From NCBI RefSeq assembly GCF_013240295.1, contig NZ_JABETK010000001.1, positions 1 to 64,000 of the forward strand: 64,000 bases of DNA, given 5' to 3'. Source of the DNA: Neoaquamicrobium sediminum. Lineage in GTDB: Bacteria > Pseudomonadota > Alphaproteobacteria > Rhizobiales > Rhizobiaceae. A model generated the notes under the pieces. That model was given only the letters and a program-made list of their open reading frames with translations. It was not told the origin of the DNA and did no database searches. Position numbers and translations under genes: made by a program. Below are positions 1 to 12,755 of this stretch, in pieces. Numbering within the stretch: the stretch's first letter is position 1; each line of letters starts with the position of its first letter.

Positions 1-1
1 T

Positions 2-169
2 GCCGTTGCCACGGTGGAACAGCTTGTCCAGGCATCAGGCTTTGCCGCGGAGAAGACCGGCGGGCTGGATGCGGCACGGTTGATCGAACCTGTCGCCATG
101 CTCAACATTCGTCTTGGTTATGGTCTGGGCAAGGGCACTGCCATCGCTCCGGCCTGGCTGAGCCTCTAA
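2..169 (+). CDS. C-terminal fragment of an unidentified protein
   Basis: An open frame runs in from the left edge and stops with TAA at 167-169. It encodes about 55 residues and ends in ...GKGTAIAPAWLSL. Codon use is like that of the neighbours and there is no internal stop. I do not recognise the family from this tail. A hairpin follows directly at 175-208, which fits the end of a transcript. The next gene points the opposite way, so this is the convergent partner of the HAD/mutY pair. Confidence 0.5.
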   Translation, partial: AVATVEQLVQASGFAAEKTGGLDAARLIEPVAMLNIRLGYGLGKGTAIAPAWLSL

Positions 170-174
170 TCCAA

Positions 175-208
175 ACGGTCTCGCCCGCCGACAGGCGCGC
201 GAGACCGT
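175..208. terminator. Hairpin between convergent genes, probable terminator
   Basis: ACGGTCTCGC at 175-184 pairs perfectly with GCGAGACCGT at 199-208 around a 14-nt loop. It lies between the stop of the left-edge gene (169) and the end of the HAD gene (312). There is no clear U-tract on either side, so termination is inferred from position and stem only. Confidence 0.45.
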
Positions 209-311
209 AGGCACTTCCAAGTACACTGGCCAGTCTGCTTTTCCGCCCCCAGCTATAGCTCGCAAAGACCGACAGGGGATCGCAAGCTGTCACGAACAAC
301 AAGCGCTCCCC

Positions 312-919
312 TCACATCACCTCAAGCCCTTTCAAATCCTCCGCCAGCCTATCGGCACCGGTGAATAGCAACGCGTTCCAGCCGGCCGCCTTCGCGCCTT
401 CGACGTTTTTCGCGCTGTCGTCGATGAAGAGCGTGGCGGCGGGGATGAGGCCGAAGGTTTCGGCATGCAGGCGATAGATGCGTTCGTCGGGCTTGATGAG
501 CCCACCTCGCCGGAGACCGTGACGCCGCGCGGCTTTTCCAGAAACGGAAAGAGCCCTCTCGCCTCGGTGAAGGTGTCAGCGGCGAAATTGGTGAGCATGG
601 TCACGTCGCGGCCCTGCGCGATCAGGCCTTCCATGATGGCGACGCTGCCGTCATAGGCATGCGGCACCATCTCGTGCCAGTGGCGTCGGAAGTTGCGGAT
701 GTTTTCCTCGTGCGTTGGGTGCTCGGCGATCAGCAGCGCCTCGGCCTCCCGCCAGGTGCGGCCGCGATCCTGCTCGATGTTCCAGTCCGACGTGCACACA
801 TTGTCGAAGAACCAGCGGCGTTCGGCCTCGTCGGGAATCAGCCGGCTGAACGGCAGGTCCGGGTCGTAGTGGATCAGCACCTTGCCGATGTCGAAGACGA
901 TGTGGTCGATCTGGGTCAT
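312..919 (-). CDS. HAD-superfamily hydrolase (frameshifted in this sequence)
   Basis: Predicted phosphatase-type HAD hydrolase, about 202 residues when repaired. The N-terminus reads MTQIDHIVFDIGKVLIHYD, giving HAD motif I as D-x-G, as in the YihX-like group, with the first Asp as nucleophile. Motif II is MLTNF. After VTVSGEVG the reading frame breaks near 500-506. One added base restores LIKPDERIY, then FIDDSAKNVEGA (motifs III/IV), and a TGA at 312-314. The start ATG (917-919) overlaps the mutY stop in an ATGA, so it is probably translated after mutY. The break looks like a one-base deletion in the consensus. The substrate cannot be told. Confidence 0.85.
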
Positions 920-2037
920 GCTTTGTCCTGTTGCTCTCGATAGGTTGCAGCACCGTCCATAGCCGCGGCAATTGCCTTCTTCATGACGGTGGGCAGCGCC
1001 TCGCCGGAAAGGTCCTGCGGCGGCGACCACCACCAGCCGGACGGCGGCACATGCTCCACGCGCTCGGCGCGGAAGACGTCCAGCGTCAGCTCGAAATGGG
1101 TGAAGACGTGGCGGATGGAACCTGCCGCGCGCCAGCCGGCAGCGAAGGGTGCCGCGCCGACGCCCGTCTCGCCGTCGGCGCGGGCGGTCCAGCCTGTGGT
1201 GGGCGGCTCGGCCATGCCTGCCAGAAGGCCGGAACCCGGCCGCTTGCGCAGAAGTACGGCGCCATCGCTGCGGATCGCGACAAAGGCCGCGCCGCGCCGC
1301 TGTGGCCGCTCGGGCTTGGGCAGCTTCACCGGGTAGCGCTCGGGGTCGCCCTCGCCCAGCGCGGCGCAGCCTTCATTCAGCGGGCAGAGCATGCATTTCG
1401 GCCGGCGGGGCGAGCAGATGGTCGCGCCCAGGTCCATCATGGCCTGCGCGAAATCGCCGGGGCGGTCCGCCGGGAGCATAGCCTGGACATGCCGCCTGAT
1501 TTCCTCCTTGGCCGCCGGCAGCGGCGTGGCGATGGCGAAAAGTCGCGACACCACGCGCTCGACATTGCCGTCGACGACCACCGCAGGCCTGCCGAAGGCG
1601 ATCGCGGCAATTGCGGCGGCCGTGTAGGCGCCGATGCCCGGCAGAGCGCGAAGCCCGTCCTCCGTGTCAGGGAAAAGGCCGCCATGGTCGGCCGCGACCC
1701 GGTCGGCGCAGGCCTTGAGGTTGCGGGCACGCGAGTAGTAGCCGAGGCCGGCCCAGGCCTTCATGACGTCGTCGGTTTCGGCAGCGGCCAGGTCTGCGAC
1801 GGTGGGCCAGCGGGCCAGGAAGCGCAAATAATAAGACTTCACCGCCTCCACCGTGGTCTGCTGCAGCATGACTTCCGACAGCCAGACGCCGTAGGGGTCC
1901 GGCCGGCGGCCGGCGGCGATCTCGCGCGGCGTCGTGCGCCAGGGCAGTTCGCGATGGTGGGCGTCGTACCAGGCGAGAAGAGCCGCCGCCCTCGCCTCCT
2001 GATTTTCGCCGCGAATGCTGCTAGTGTCGGTCGTCAT
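916..2037 (-). CDS. mutY: A/G-specific adenine glycosylase MutY
   Basis: Base-excision repair glycosylase that removes adenine mispaired with 8-oxoguanine; 373 residues. Visible hallmarks are the catalytic Glu in SEVMLQQT (about residue 55), the helix-hairpin-helix LPGIGAYTAAAI (132-143), the catalytic Asp in VVVDGNVERV (156), and the [4Fe-4S] cysteines Cys208, Cys215, Cys218 and Cys224 in C-x6-C-x2-C-x5-C spacing. A C-terminal NUDIX-like domain follows (RGAAFVAIRSDGAVLLRKR). The ATG at 2037 is chosen over far upstream in-frame codons because the family starts just before this N-terminus and a DUF721 gene diverges 55 bp away. It overlaps the HAD gene downstream. Confidence 0.95.
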   Translation of the reverse strand: MTTDTSSIRGENQEARAAALLAWYDAHHRELPWRTTPREIAAGRRPDPYGVWLSEVMLQQTTVEAVKSYYLRFLARWPTVADLAAAETDDVMKAWAGLGYYSRARNLKACADRVAADHGGLFPDTEDGLRALPGIGAYTAAAIAAIAFGRPAVVVDGNVERVVSRLFAIATPLPAAKEEIRRHVQAMLPADRPGDFAQAMMDLGATICSPRRPKCMLCPLNEGCAALGEGDPERYPVKLPKPERPQRRGAAFVAIRSDGAVLLRKRPGSGLLAGMAEPPTTGWTARADGETGVGAAPFAAGWRAAGSIRHVFTHFELTLDVFRAERVEHVPPSGWWWSPPQDLSGEALPTVMKKAIAAAMDGAATYREQQDKA

Positions 2038-2092
2038 CAACCCAGTGAACCGTAATCGCGCCCCCGCGCGAGGGAAAAAGCGCCGACCGCTC

Positions 2093-2587
2093 ATGACAGG
2101 GAAACGCAGAGACGGCAATGCCGTGCCGGTGAGCGATCTCGCCGCCCATGTGATCGATCCGGTGCTGCGCAAACGCGCCGGCATCACCATCGGACTGGTG
2201 CAGTCGTGGGATGAAATCGCCGGCGAGCGGCTTGCGCAGAGCACACGGCCGGAAAAGATCGCATGGCCGCGCCGGCTGAGCGATGACGACCCGTTCGAGC
2301 CGGCGACGCTGGTGATCGCCTGCGAGGGGGCGGCTGCGCTGCGGCTCCAGCACGAAACGGGCGAGATCATCGCCAGGGTCAACGCCTTCCTCGGCTTCGC
2401 CGCGATTGGCCGCATACGCATCGTGCAGAAACCGGTCGCCCCGGCGCCGAAGCCCCGGCCGCGGATGAGGCCGCTCAGCGGACAGGAGACGGCACGGCTC
2501 GACACGCTGGTGGAAGGCATCGAGGATGACGGCCTGCGCGAGGCGCTGGCACGGCTCGGCCGCTCGGTGTTCGGCGAAAAGCGCTGA
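2093..2587 (+). CDS. DUF721 / DciA-like protein
   Basis: A 164-residue protein of the DUF721 family, which includes DciA, a factor that helps load the replicative helicase in many bacteria. The recognisable core is DLAAHVIDPVLRKRAG, followed by VQSWDEIAGERLA and the beta segments ATLVIACEGAAALRLQ and INAFLGF-like, then a Pro/Arg-rich linker. The ATG at 2093 (MTGKRRDG) is preferred over a codon at 2015 that would overlap mutY. It is divergent from mutY. In rhizobia this mutY/DUF721/thioredoxin/smc order is usual. The helicase role is inferred from the family and not visible here. Confidence 0.8.
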   Translation: MTGKRRDGNAVPVSDLAAHVIDPVLRKRAGITIGLVQSWDEIAGERLAQSTRPEKIAWPRRLSDDDPFEPATLVIACEGAAALRLQHETGEIIARVNAFLGFAAIGRIRIVQKPVAPAPKPRPRMRPLSGQETARLDTLVEGIEDDGLREALARLGRSVFGEKR

Positions 2588-2729
2588 AGTCACACCCTGT
2601 TTCGCGCTTTCGTGAACGATCTATCGCTTCAAGGCGATTGGATTGGGGACAGATTTGCCTTATTTCGCTTCGACACTCGCCTTTGGATGCTCCAAAGCTG
2701 CACCATTCAACCGCAAACAGGTGATTCGC

Positions 2730-3428
2730 ATGACCCGCGCCATTCCACGCCGAACCGTTCTCGCATCGCTGGTGGCAGTGCCCGCAGCCGCGGCATTCCT
2801 GTCGTCCTGCAGCGATTCCGGCAGCGCGCAGGCGCAGACCTCGTCGACCGCGGCAGCGGCAGCCGACGCGCCGCAGCCCGCCGGCACCGTCGACATGGGC
2901 AAGCTGCTTGAAGAAGGCTCGTTGCCAGAAAAGGTGCTGGGCGAAGCCGATGCGCCGGTGACGATCGTCGAGTATGCGTCGATGACCTGCGGCCACTGCG
3001 CCAACTTCCACAACAACACGCTGCCGGCGATCAAGGAAAACTACATCGACACCGGCAAGGCGCGCATGATCATGCGCGAGTTCCCCTTCGACCCACGGGC
3101 GGAAGCAGGTTTTATGCTCGCGCGCTGCGCTGACACCAAGTATTTCGCCATGGTGGACGTGCTGTTCAAGCAGCAGCAGGCCTGGGCCGGCGTGGAAAAT
3201 GCGCGCGAAGCACTGCTGCAAATCTCCAAACTGGCCGGTTTTTCACAGGAGTCGTTCGAGGCCTGCTTGACTGACCAGAAACTTCTGGACGATGTGAGAG
3301 CTGTGCGGGCCCGCGGCGCAAGCGAGTTCGGCGTGGATGCGACGCCGACCTTCTTCATCAACGGAAACAAGTATTCGGGGGCACTGACGGTTGCCGAGAT
3401 GTCGGCCATCATCGACAGCATGCTGTAA
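2730..3428 (+). CDS. DsbA-like thioredoxin-fold periplasmic protein
   Basis: A 232-residue thiol:disulfide oxidoreductase-like protein with active site CGHC (Cys87, Cys90) inside MTCGHCANFH and the cis-proline loop in ATPTFF. The N-terminus has MTRAIPRRTVLASLV, a hydrophobic stretch, and LSSC at 24-27, so it could be a Tat- or Sec-exported lipoprotein or a cleaved periplasmic protein. An Ala/Pro-rich linker (about 30-55) precedes the domain. The ATG at 2730 is chosen because the leader begins there; an upstream in-frame ATG at 2643 would bury it. It sits 51 bp before smc. Confidence 0.88.
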   Translation: MTRAIPRRTVLASLVAVPAAAAFLSSCSDSGSAQAQTSSTAAAAADAPQPAGTVDMGKLLEEGSLPEKVLGEADAPVTIVEYASMTCGHCANFHNNTLPAIKENYIDTGKARMIMREFPFDPRAEAGFMLARCADTKYFAMVDVLFKQQQAWAGVENAREALLQISKLAGFSQESFEACLTDQKLLDDVRAVRARGASEFGVDATPTFFINGNKYSGALTVAEMSAIIDSML

Positions 3429-3479
3429 CCGCACGGTTTCCGCGCGGCATCGCCTCCGTGCGCCTGCGGAGGCGTACGC

Positions 3480-6400
3480 ATGAAGTTCTCGCGCCTTCGC
3501 CTTCTCGGCTTCAAGTCCTTCGTCGAACCCGGCGAATTCGTCATCGAGCGCGGCCTGACGGGCATCGTCGGGCCGAACGGCTGCGGCAAGTCCAACCTTG
3601 TCGAAGCGCTGCGCTGGGTGATGGGCGAAAGCTCCTATAAGAACATGCGCGCGTCCGGCATGGACGACGTGATCTTTTCCGGCTCCGGTACGCGCCCTGC
3701 CCGCAACACGGCCGAAGTGACGCTGTTTCTCGACAACAGCGACCGCACCGCGCCGCCTGCCTTCAATGACGCGGACGAATTGCAGGTCTCGCGCCGCATC
3801 GAGCGCGAGGCGGGCTCGATCTATCGCATCAACGGCAAGGAAGCGCGCGCCAAGGACGTGCAGCTTCTTTTCGCGGACCAGTCGACCGGCGCGCGCTCGC
3901 CTTCGATGGTAGGACAGGGGCGTATCGGTGAACTGATCCAGGCCAAGCCGCAGGCGCGCCGGGCCTTGCTGGAAGAGGCGGCGGGCATTTCGGGCCTGCA
4001 TACGCGCCGCCACGAGGCCGAGCTGCGTCTGCGCGCCGCCGAGCAGAACCTCGAGCGGCTGGACGACGTCGTCGGCGAACTGGAAAGCCAGATCGAGAGC
4101 CTGAAGCGACAGGCCCGACAGGCCTCGCGCTTCAAGAACCTTTCGGCGGAAATCCGCAAGGCGGAAGCCACTCTGCTGCACCTGCGCTGGACGCAGGCCA
4201 AGGCCCAGGAAGCGGAAGCGAAGTCGGCCCTGGCGCAGGCGACCACGCTGGTGGGCGACCGCGCGGCGGGCCAGATGCAGGCCGCCAAGGACCAGGCGGT
4301 CGGCGCCCACAAGCTGCCGGAGCTTCGCGAGGCGGAAGCGGCGGCCGCCGCAGCCCTGCAAAGGCTGACGATCGCAAAGACGCAGCTCGAGGAAGAAGCC
4401 AACCGCATGCGCACGCGCAATGCGGAGCTCGAGAAACGGCTTGCCCAGCTCGACGCCGACATCGCCCGCGAGGAACAGCTCGTGCGCGACAACGCTGACG
4501 TACTGGAACGGCTCGACGTCGAGGAACGCGCGCTGAACACGGAGAATGCAGGTGCGGCCGAGCGCGAGGCGCAGACGCGCGCCGCCTTCGAGGAAGCGCA
4601 GGCACATCTGACGGCAAGCGAGGCGGCGCTTGCCAAGGTGACCTCCGAACGCGCCGAGGCGTCCGCCGCGCGCGGGCAGATCGAGCGCACGCTGCGTGAG
4701 ACCGGCGAACGCCGCGACCGCCTTCAGCGACAACTCGCCGAGATCGACCGCGAGGCGGCTGAGATCGCACAGCGCATCGCAGCACTTGCCGACCCGGCCG
4801 AGAAGCGCGTTCTGGTGGATGAAGCCGAGGCGGCGGCGACCGCGTCCGAGACGGCCGGTGTCGAGGCGGAAAAGACCGTCGCGGACGCCCGCGCGGCCGA
4901 AGCTGCTGCCCGCCCCCGTTGGCCGAGGCCCGCAGCGAATTGCAGCGCGTCGAAACTGAAGCACGCACGCTCGCCAAGATGCTCAATGCCGCGAGTGGCG
5001 ACCTCTTTCCCGCGGTGCTCGAACAGATCAGGGTGGAGCGCGGCTTCGAGACGGCGCTGGGCGCGGCTCTGGGCGAAGACCTCGACGTCCCAGTGGATCG
5101 CGCGGCACCTGCCCATTGGGGCGAGGCCGAACGGCAGGCGGACGATCCTGCCCTGCCTGCAGACGCGAGGCCGCTGGCTCACGTAGTGACGGCACCCCAC
5201 CAGCTTGCCCGACGACTGGCGCAGATCGGCATTGTCGACGATGCCGACGGGGCCAGGCTGCAACGCGAACTGAAGGTTGGCCAGCGGCTGGTCAGCGCCA
5301 GCGGTGCGCTGTGGCGCTGGGACGGGCTGACGGCGAGTGCCGATGCACCTACTGCAGCCGCACTGCGGCTGGCGCAGAAGAACCGCCTCGCGGAACTCGA
5401 AGCGGAAGCGACCGAAGCCACGCGCGCGCTGCGCATCGCGGAAGCCGCACTTGCTGCCAGCGAAGCGCGGGTGAAGCAGGCCGTGGATGCCGAAAAGGCC
5501 GCCCGCGACGGCTGGCGCGAGGCACAGCGCGCGTTGGGCGAGGCACGCGATGCACTGGCGCGCGCGGAAAAAGCTGCCGGCGAACTGGCGAGCCGCCGCG
5601 CTGTGCTGGACGAGTCGCGCGGCCGGGTCGCCGAAAGCGTTGCCGAGGCAGAGGAAGTGTTCCAGCAGGCGCAGAAAGCGCTCGAAGCCGCCCCCGACCT
5701 TTCGGAGCTTCAGGCGCGGCTGGACGGGCTGGCGCGTGACGTGGCGCAGGATCGGGCGAAGCTCGCCGACGCGCGCGCTGCACATGAGGGGCTGCGCCGC
5801 GAAGCCGAGACCCGCACGCGCCGGCTGACCGCGATCGGCACCGAACGAACCTCGTGGACGCAGCGCGCGGCCAATGCCGATACGCACATCGCTTCGCTGC
5901 GTGAGCGCCGCACGGAGACCGCCAACGAGCATGCAGCACTGGCGGAGGCGCCGGATGAGCTCGATGCGCGCCGCCGGGCGCTGATGTCGCAGCTCAGCGA
6001 GCCGAAACGCTGCGCAAGGCCGCAGCCGACCGGCTGCAGGAGGCCGAGAACCTACAGGCCGATCTGGACAAGGCGGCTACCGCCGCGATCCAGGCGCTGG
6101 CCGAGGGCCGCGAGAACCGGGTACGCGCGGAAGAGCGGCTGACGGCCGCCGACGAGCGGCGCAAGGAGGTCGAGGCGCGCATCCTGGAGGCGCTGAACGT
6201 GCCGCCGCATCTGGTGATCCGTCATACCGGGCTCGAAGCCGACGATCCGATGCCAGACATGGCCGTCGTCGAACGCAACCTGGACCGCCTCAAGATCGAG
6301 CGAGAACGACTGGGCGCGGTGAACCTGCGCGCCGAGGAAGAGCAGCGTGACATGGTCGAGCGGCTGGAGACGATCGTCTCCGAACGCGAGGACGTGATCG

Positions 6401-6936
6401 AGGCGATCCGCCGGTTGCGGCAGGCCATCCAGAGCCTGAACAAGGAAGGCCGCGAGCGCCTGCTGGCCGCTTTCGAGGTGGTCAATACCCAGTTCCAGCG
6501 GCTGTTCACACATCTCTTCGGCGGCGGCACTGCCGAACTGCAGTTGATCGAATCCGACGACCCACTGGAGGCGGGTCTGGAAATCCTGGCGCGACCGCCC
6601 GGCAAGAAGCCGCAGACGATGACGCTGCTTTCGGGCGGGGAGCAGGCCCTGACGGCTATGGCGCTGATCTTTGCCGTGTTTCTCACCAACCCCGCGCCGA
6701 TCTGCGTGCTCGACGAGGTCGACGCGCCGCTCGATGACCACAATGTCGAGCGCTTCTGCAACCTGATGGACGAAATGGCGGCGACCACCGAGACGCGTTT
6801 CGTCATCATCACCCACAACCCCATCACCATGGCGCGTATGAACCGCCTGTTCGGCGTCACAATGGCCGAGCAGGGCGTGAGCCAGCTCGTATCGGTCGAC
6901 CTGCAAACTGCCGAGCAGATGCGCGAGGCGAGCTGA
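3480..6936 (+). CDS. smc: Chromosome segregation ATPase SMC (two frameshifts)
   Basis: SMC ATPase that organises and segregates the chromosome; about 1152 residues when repaired, normal for the family. Walker A is GPNGCGKS at residues 31-38. Two long Ala/Glu/Arg-rich coiled-coil arms flank a central hinge region. The C-terminal head carries the signature [14 protein letters not shown] and Walker [14 protein letters not shown]. The frame breaks twice. A base is missing in the C-run at about 4911-4917 (restored: [10 protein letters not shown]). Another is missing near 6000 (restored: [14 protein letters not shown]). Both sides match SMC continuously, so the gene is judged intact in the organism. 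The partner genes scpA and scpB are not in the window. Confidence 0.93.
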
Positions 6937-6973
6937 TCGGCGCGGGCGCGGCATCACAGAACCGGAGGGGTTC

Positions 6974-7300
6974 GTGAGCGACGATCCATTGGTGAGACTG
7001 GCAGAAATCGAGCTCGATCCGGATTGTCTGGACGAATACGATGCACTGCTGAAGGAGGAGATCGAGGCCTCGATCTCAAAAGAACCAGGTGTGCTGATGC
7101 TTTATGCCCTGCGCGTGCGCGGAGAGCCGACGCAGCGCCGCCTTGTCGAGATCTATGCCGACGAGGACGCCTATCGGGCTCATTTGCAATCCGAACACTT
7201 CCTCAAGTACAAGACCGGCACGGAAAAAATGGTCCGTTCGCTCAGGCTGATCGAGACCGATCCGCTGCTGTTGCGTTCCCGGCTCGGCGACCTCACATAG
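6974..7300 (+). CDS. Antibiotic biosynthesis monooxygenase (ABM) domain protein
   Basis: A 108-residue single-domain protein of the dimeric alpha-beta ABM/YgiN fold. The supporting pattern is LAEIELDPDCLDEYDALLKE, then EPGVLMLYALRV, then the HLQSEHFLKYK helix near residue 75, typical of the family's ...Hxxs.HfkxYk region. Translation starts at GTG 6974 with GGAGGGG four bases upstream. It lies 37 bp after smc. Family members oxidise quinols or small phenolics or degrade haem; no residue here identifies the substrate. Confidence 0.75.
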   Translation: MSDDPLVRLAEIELDPDCLDEYDALLKEEIEASISKEPGVLMLYALRVRGEPTQRRLVEIYADEDAYRAHLQSEHFLKYKTGTEKMVRSLRLIETDPLLLRSRLGDLT

Positions 7301-7380
7301 AGCAGCTTGCAAGGGCCTAACCGCGAGATCTCGAGCGTCGGCGCGGTTGGTTGACGCCAGTACACGAAAGAGAGTTAGAG

Positions 7381-7773
7381 ATGCCCGATCAGAACTCCGA
7401 TACGGCCCAGGTTGTCGCGCTCTCAAGCGCGCTGAAGGACCTGCATCGCGCGCTCATCCGCGCCGAAATCGGCGACGATCCTGCACTGCAGAACCCGTAC
7501 ACGATGCTTTTTGCCCTGATCGGCGACCCGCGCTTTGCGTGGATGGGCACGCTCTCGGAGCTGATCGCCCGCATCGATCACATGGTTGCCGATAAGGAGG
7601 TGGACGAAATCGCCGCCCTGCCAGGCTTCCGCGAAGAAGCGGCGGGGCTGATCGGCGAGGCGGGCGGCGAAGCCGCTGCCGCCTTTCGGCTGCGTCACCT
7701 GATGGCGCTCCAGAAAGAGCCGGAGGTCGGGCTCGCCACCGGCCGCCTGCGCAAGTTGCTCGCCAATCAGTAG
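7381..7773 (+). CDS. Conserved-looking protein of unknown function
   Basis: A 130-residue predicted soluble protein that I do not recognise. It is mainly helical, with segments ALKDLHRALIRAEIGD, PYTMLFALIGDPRFAWMGTLSELIARIDHM and AAAFRLRHLMALQKEPEV, and has no signal peptide or cysteine motif. The ATG at 7381 is preceded by AGAGAG; an in-frame codon at 7351 is less likely. Its end overlaps the convergent GFA gene by 7 bp. Codon use matches the neighbours, so it is probably real. Confidence 0.6.
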   Translation: MPDQNSDTAQVVALSSALKDLHRALIRAEIGDDPALQNPYTMLFALIGDPRFAWMGTLSELIARIDHMVADKEVDEIAALPGFREEAAGLIGEAGGEAAAAFRLRHLMALQKEPEVGLATGRLRKLLANQ

Positions 7774-8111
7774 CTGCGACCGTCGACCGGAACCCGCTTC
7801 ACGGACGTCAGATCCACGCCCTCGAGGCAACGGATGTTGACTGCCGCCGTCGCCTTGCCGTCGGGCGCGGTCCCGAACCCGAATGGAGCGCAGCCGCAGT
7901 TCGGGCAGAAATGATGGTCGATCACGTGACGGTTGAAGCGATAGGTCGACAGGTCGTCCTGCGGTGTCTGCAGATGTAGTTGCTCGCGCGGCACGAACCA
8001 CAGGAGATAACCCTTGCGGCTGCAATGCGAGCAGTTGCATTCCATCGCCTCGGAGAACGCCCCCTCGACCTCGAACTTCACCGTGCCGCAATGGCAGCTT
8101 CCGACCTGCAT
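7767..8111 (-). CDS. GFA/CENP-V family zinc protein
   Basis: A 114-residue member of the glutathione-dependent formaldehyde-activating (GFA) fold. The zinc ligands are all visible: CHC near the N-terminus (GSCHCGTV), CNCSHC (MECNCSHCSRKG) and CPNC (HHFCPNCGCAPFG). Family members are usually of unknown substrate, and formaldehyde activation should not be assumed. The ATG at 8111 lies 2 bp after the VOC stop and is preceded by GAGAAGGG, which favours it over a GTG at 8135. It is co-transcribed with the VOC gene. Confidence 0.85.
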   Translation of the reverse strand: MQVGSCHCGTVKFEVEGAFSEAMECNCSHCSRKGYLLWFVPREQLHLQTPQDDLSTYRFNRHVIDHHFCPNCGCAPFGFGTAPDGKATAAVNIRCLEGVDLTSVKRVPVDGRSY

Positions 8112-8113
8112 CT

Positions 8114-8464
8114 TCACGCGCCCTTCTCGCTCCACACTGCCAGCTCGTTGCCGGCAGGGTCTGTGAAGTGAAACCGCCTGCCGCCCGGAAAAGTGAAGAT
8201 CGGTCGAACTATCCTGCCGCCTGCTTCCTCTACAGCCTCCACCGACCGTTCCAGATCATCCGAATAGAGTACCGGAAGCGGCTTCGTTTCGGCCGCGGTC
8301 TGTGCGTCGAAACCGCCATCCAGCCCCTCTTCGAAGGCTGAATAGGATGGGCCATAATCCGTGAACGACCAGCCGAAGGCGGCGCTGTAGAAGGACTTGA
8401 CGCTGTCGATCGTGCCTCCGGCAGCCTGCATTTCCAGATAATCGAGCTTGCCGTCCTTGCGCAT
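8114..8464 (-). CDS. VOC (glyoxalase/bleomycin-resistance) family protein
   Basis: A 116-residue single VOC domain with the paired beta-alpha-beta-beta-beta pattern: LDYLEMQAAGGTIDSVKSFYSAAFGW at the start (the typical ...FY..aFGW helix) and GGRRFHFTDPAGNELAVWSE at the end (the DPdGN motif with a metal-ligand Glu position). The start at 8464 has GGAGG just upstream. The downstream GFA gene follows after 2 bp. The substrate is unknown; VOC domains serve in dioxygenases, isomerases and drug binding. Confidence 0.82.
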   Translation of the reverse strand: MRKDGKLDYLEMQAAGGTIDSVKSFYSAAFGWSFTDYGPSYSAFEEGLDGGFDAQTAAETKPLPVLYSDDLERSVEAVEEAGGRIVRPIFTFPGGRRFHFTDPAGNELAVWSEKGA

Positions 8465-8660
8465 CTCTGCATCCTCCAGTGTTCTCTTTTTGTTCTAATC
8501 CGTACGGCCGATACCCGCAAGTCGAAAATTTTCGCCGTGCCTAATCGATTGATTTGGGAACCGGCCCTGCTGGCTGCTTGCCTTTGCGGGTTCGGGGTCT
8601 TATCGCTCAGCGCGCGGGCGGAAACACGCCGGCGAACACGCACGGAGACGGGGAAGCAGG

Positions 8661-11321
<2,661 letters not shown>

Positions 11322-11325
<4 letters not shown>

Positions 11326-11786
11326 CCGGCCGCCGCTGGTCGGCGTTTCGTCTTGAAGGGGGCCATGCCGAGGCGGGCGAGTTCGTCGGCACGCTCGTTC
11401 TCGGGGTGGCCTGCATGGCCCTTGACCCAGTGCCAGGTGACCTTGTGGCGCCGGCGCGCCTCGTCCAGCGCCTGCCAAAGCTCGGCATTCTTGACCGGCT
11501 TTTTCGCCGCCGCCGTCTTCCAGCCGTTGCGCTTCCAGCCCTCGATCCAGCCTGAAATGCCGTCCTTGACGTAGTTGGAGTCGGTGTAGAGATCGACCGT
11601 GCACGGCTCCTTCAACGCGCCGAGCGCGGAGATCGCCGCCATCAACTCCATACGGTTGTTGGTGGTTTCGGCCTCGCCGCCTGAGAGTTCCTTGACGATA
11701 CCATTGAAGCGCAGGATCGCGCCCCAGCCGCCGGGACCGGGGTTGCCCGAACATGCACCGTCGGTGAACACCTCGACATTCTTCAT
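11322..11786 (-). CDS. rnhA: Ribonuclease HI
   Basis: Degrades RNA in RNA-DNA hybrids; 154 residues, standard length. The DEDD metal residues are visible: Asp in [15 protein letters not shown] (about 9), Glu in [11 protein letters not shown], Asp in [12 protein letters not shown] and Asp in NERADELAR, with the handle region [13 protein letters not shown]. The start ATG overlaps the thrB stop in ATGA, so it is the last gene of ispH-thrB-rnhA. The stop shares CTAG with ppdK. Confidence 0.96.
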
Positions 11787-12751
11787 GGCATCACCGCGCC
11801 ATATTCGGAGGCGGAACCGATCTGCCGATGGAAGCGCATCTTGCGCACATATTCGAGCGGGTCCCTTTTGTTGACCAGCGCGCCGCCAGGACCATTGAGC
11901 CAGTCGTAGAGCCGCGTCAGCATGAAGCGTAGCGCCGAGCCATGGCAGAGCAACGGCAGCGCCTCGATCTCGGTCGGGGTCAGCGGGCGCACGCTCTGGT
12001 AGCCGGCGAGGAACGCCGTGCCCTTGGTCAGGTTGAAAGCGTGGTCGCGCTCGAAACACCAGGCATTGAGGCAGGTCGCGACATCGTAGGCGAGGAAGTC
12101 GTTGCAGGCGAAATAGAAGTCGATGACGCCGGAGAGGTCGTTGCCGAGAAAGAAGACGTTGTCGGGGAAGAGATCGGCATGAATGACGCCGGCCGGCAGA
12201 TCGGCGGGCCACGCCGCCTCCAGACTGGCAAAATCCGCGCTCACCTCGGCGCTCAAACCGGGCTCGACTTCGTCCGCACGGTCGACGCAGCCCTCCCAAA
12301 GCCTGTGCCAGCCGGGCAGCGAAAGCGCATTGGGACGCGAGAGCTGAAAATCTGCCCCGGCCAGGTGCATTGCGGCAAGCACCTTGCCCACCTCTCGGCA
12401 GTGCGCGGCGCTCGGTCGACGCGGCCACATGCCTTCGAGGAACGTGATGATGGCCGCCGGCCTGCCGGCAAGCTCGCCGATGATCTCGCCGTCGCGGCGA
12501 TGAACCGGCAACGGACAGGAGATGCCCTGCCGGGCAAGATGCTCCATCAGGCCGAGGAAGAACGGGAGATCGCGCTTTTCCACCCGCTTTTCATACAGCG
12601 TGAGGATGAACGAACCGCCGCTTGTGTGCAGGATGAAGTTGGAGTTCTCAGTGCCTTCGGCGATGCCCTTGTAGGATAGCAGGTCGCCGATGGCGTAGCC
12701 GCGCAGAAACGCGCCGAGTTCCATCTCGGTGATGTCGGTGTAGACGGCCAT
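11783..12751 (-). CDS. thrB: Homoserine kinase (aminoglycoside-phosphotransferase fold)
   Basis: Phosphorylates homoserine in threonine synthesis; 322 residues. It is the APH-fold ThrB found in alphaproteobacteria, not the GHMP form. The N-terminus [19 protein letters not shown] is characteristic. The catalytic loop is [13 protein letters not shown] and the metal-binding Asp lies in [12 protein letters not shown]. The ATG at 12751 follows the ispH stop after 4 bp, and the ORF ends overlapping rnhA. Confidence 0.94.
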   Translation of the reverse strand: MAVYTDITEMELGAFLRGYAIGDLLSYKGIAEGTENSNFILHTSGGSFILTLYEKRVEKRDLPFFLGLMEHLARQGISCPLPVHRRDGEIIGELAGRPAAIITFLEGMWPRRPSAAHCREVGKVLAAMHLAGADFQLSRPNALSLPGWHRLWEGCVDRADEVEPGLSAEVSADFASLEAAWPADLPAGVIHADLFPDNVFFLGNDLSGVIDFYFACNDFLAYDVATCLNAWCFERDHAFNLTKGTAFLAGYQSVRPLTPTEIEALPLLCHGSALRFMLTRLYDWLNGPGGALVNKRDPLEYVRKMRFHRQIGSASEYGAVMP

Positions 12752-12755
12752 GTGT

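Noticed and set aside
931..2055. A 374-codon plus-strand ORF opposite mutY
   Set aside because: Opposite strand of a complete MutY with all catalytic residues; no family resemblance.
3243..4964. A 573-codon minus-strand ORF opposite smc
   Set aside because: Antisense shadow of the coiled-coil smc codons; repetitive Arg/Leu/Ala sequence with no domain.
3480..6936. smc as a decayed pseudogene
   Set aside because: Both ATPase head motifs and the arms are intact and the breaks are single-base and similar to many others in the window; smc is important for growth in relatives.
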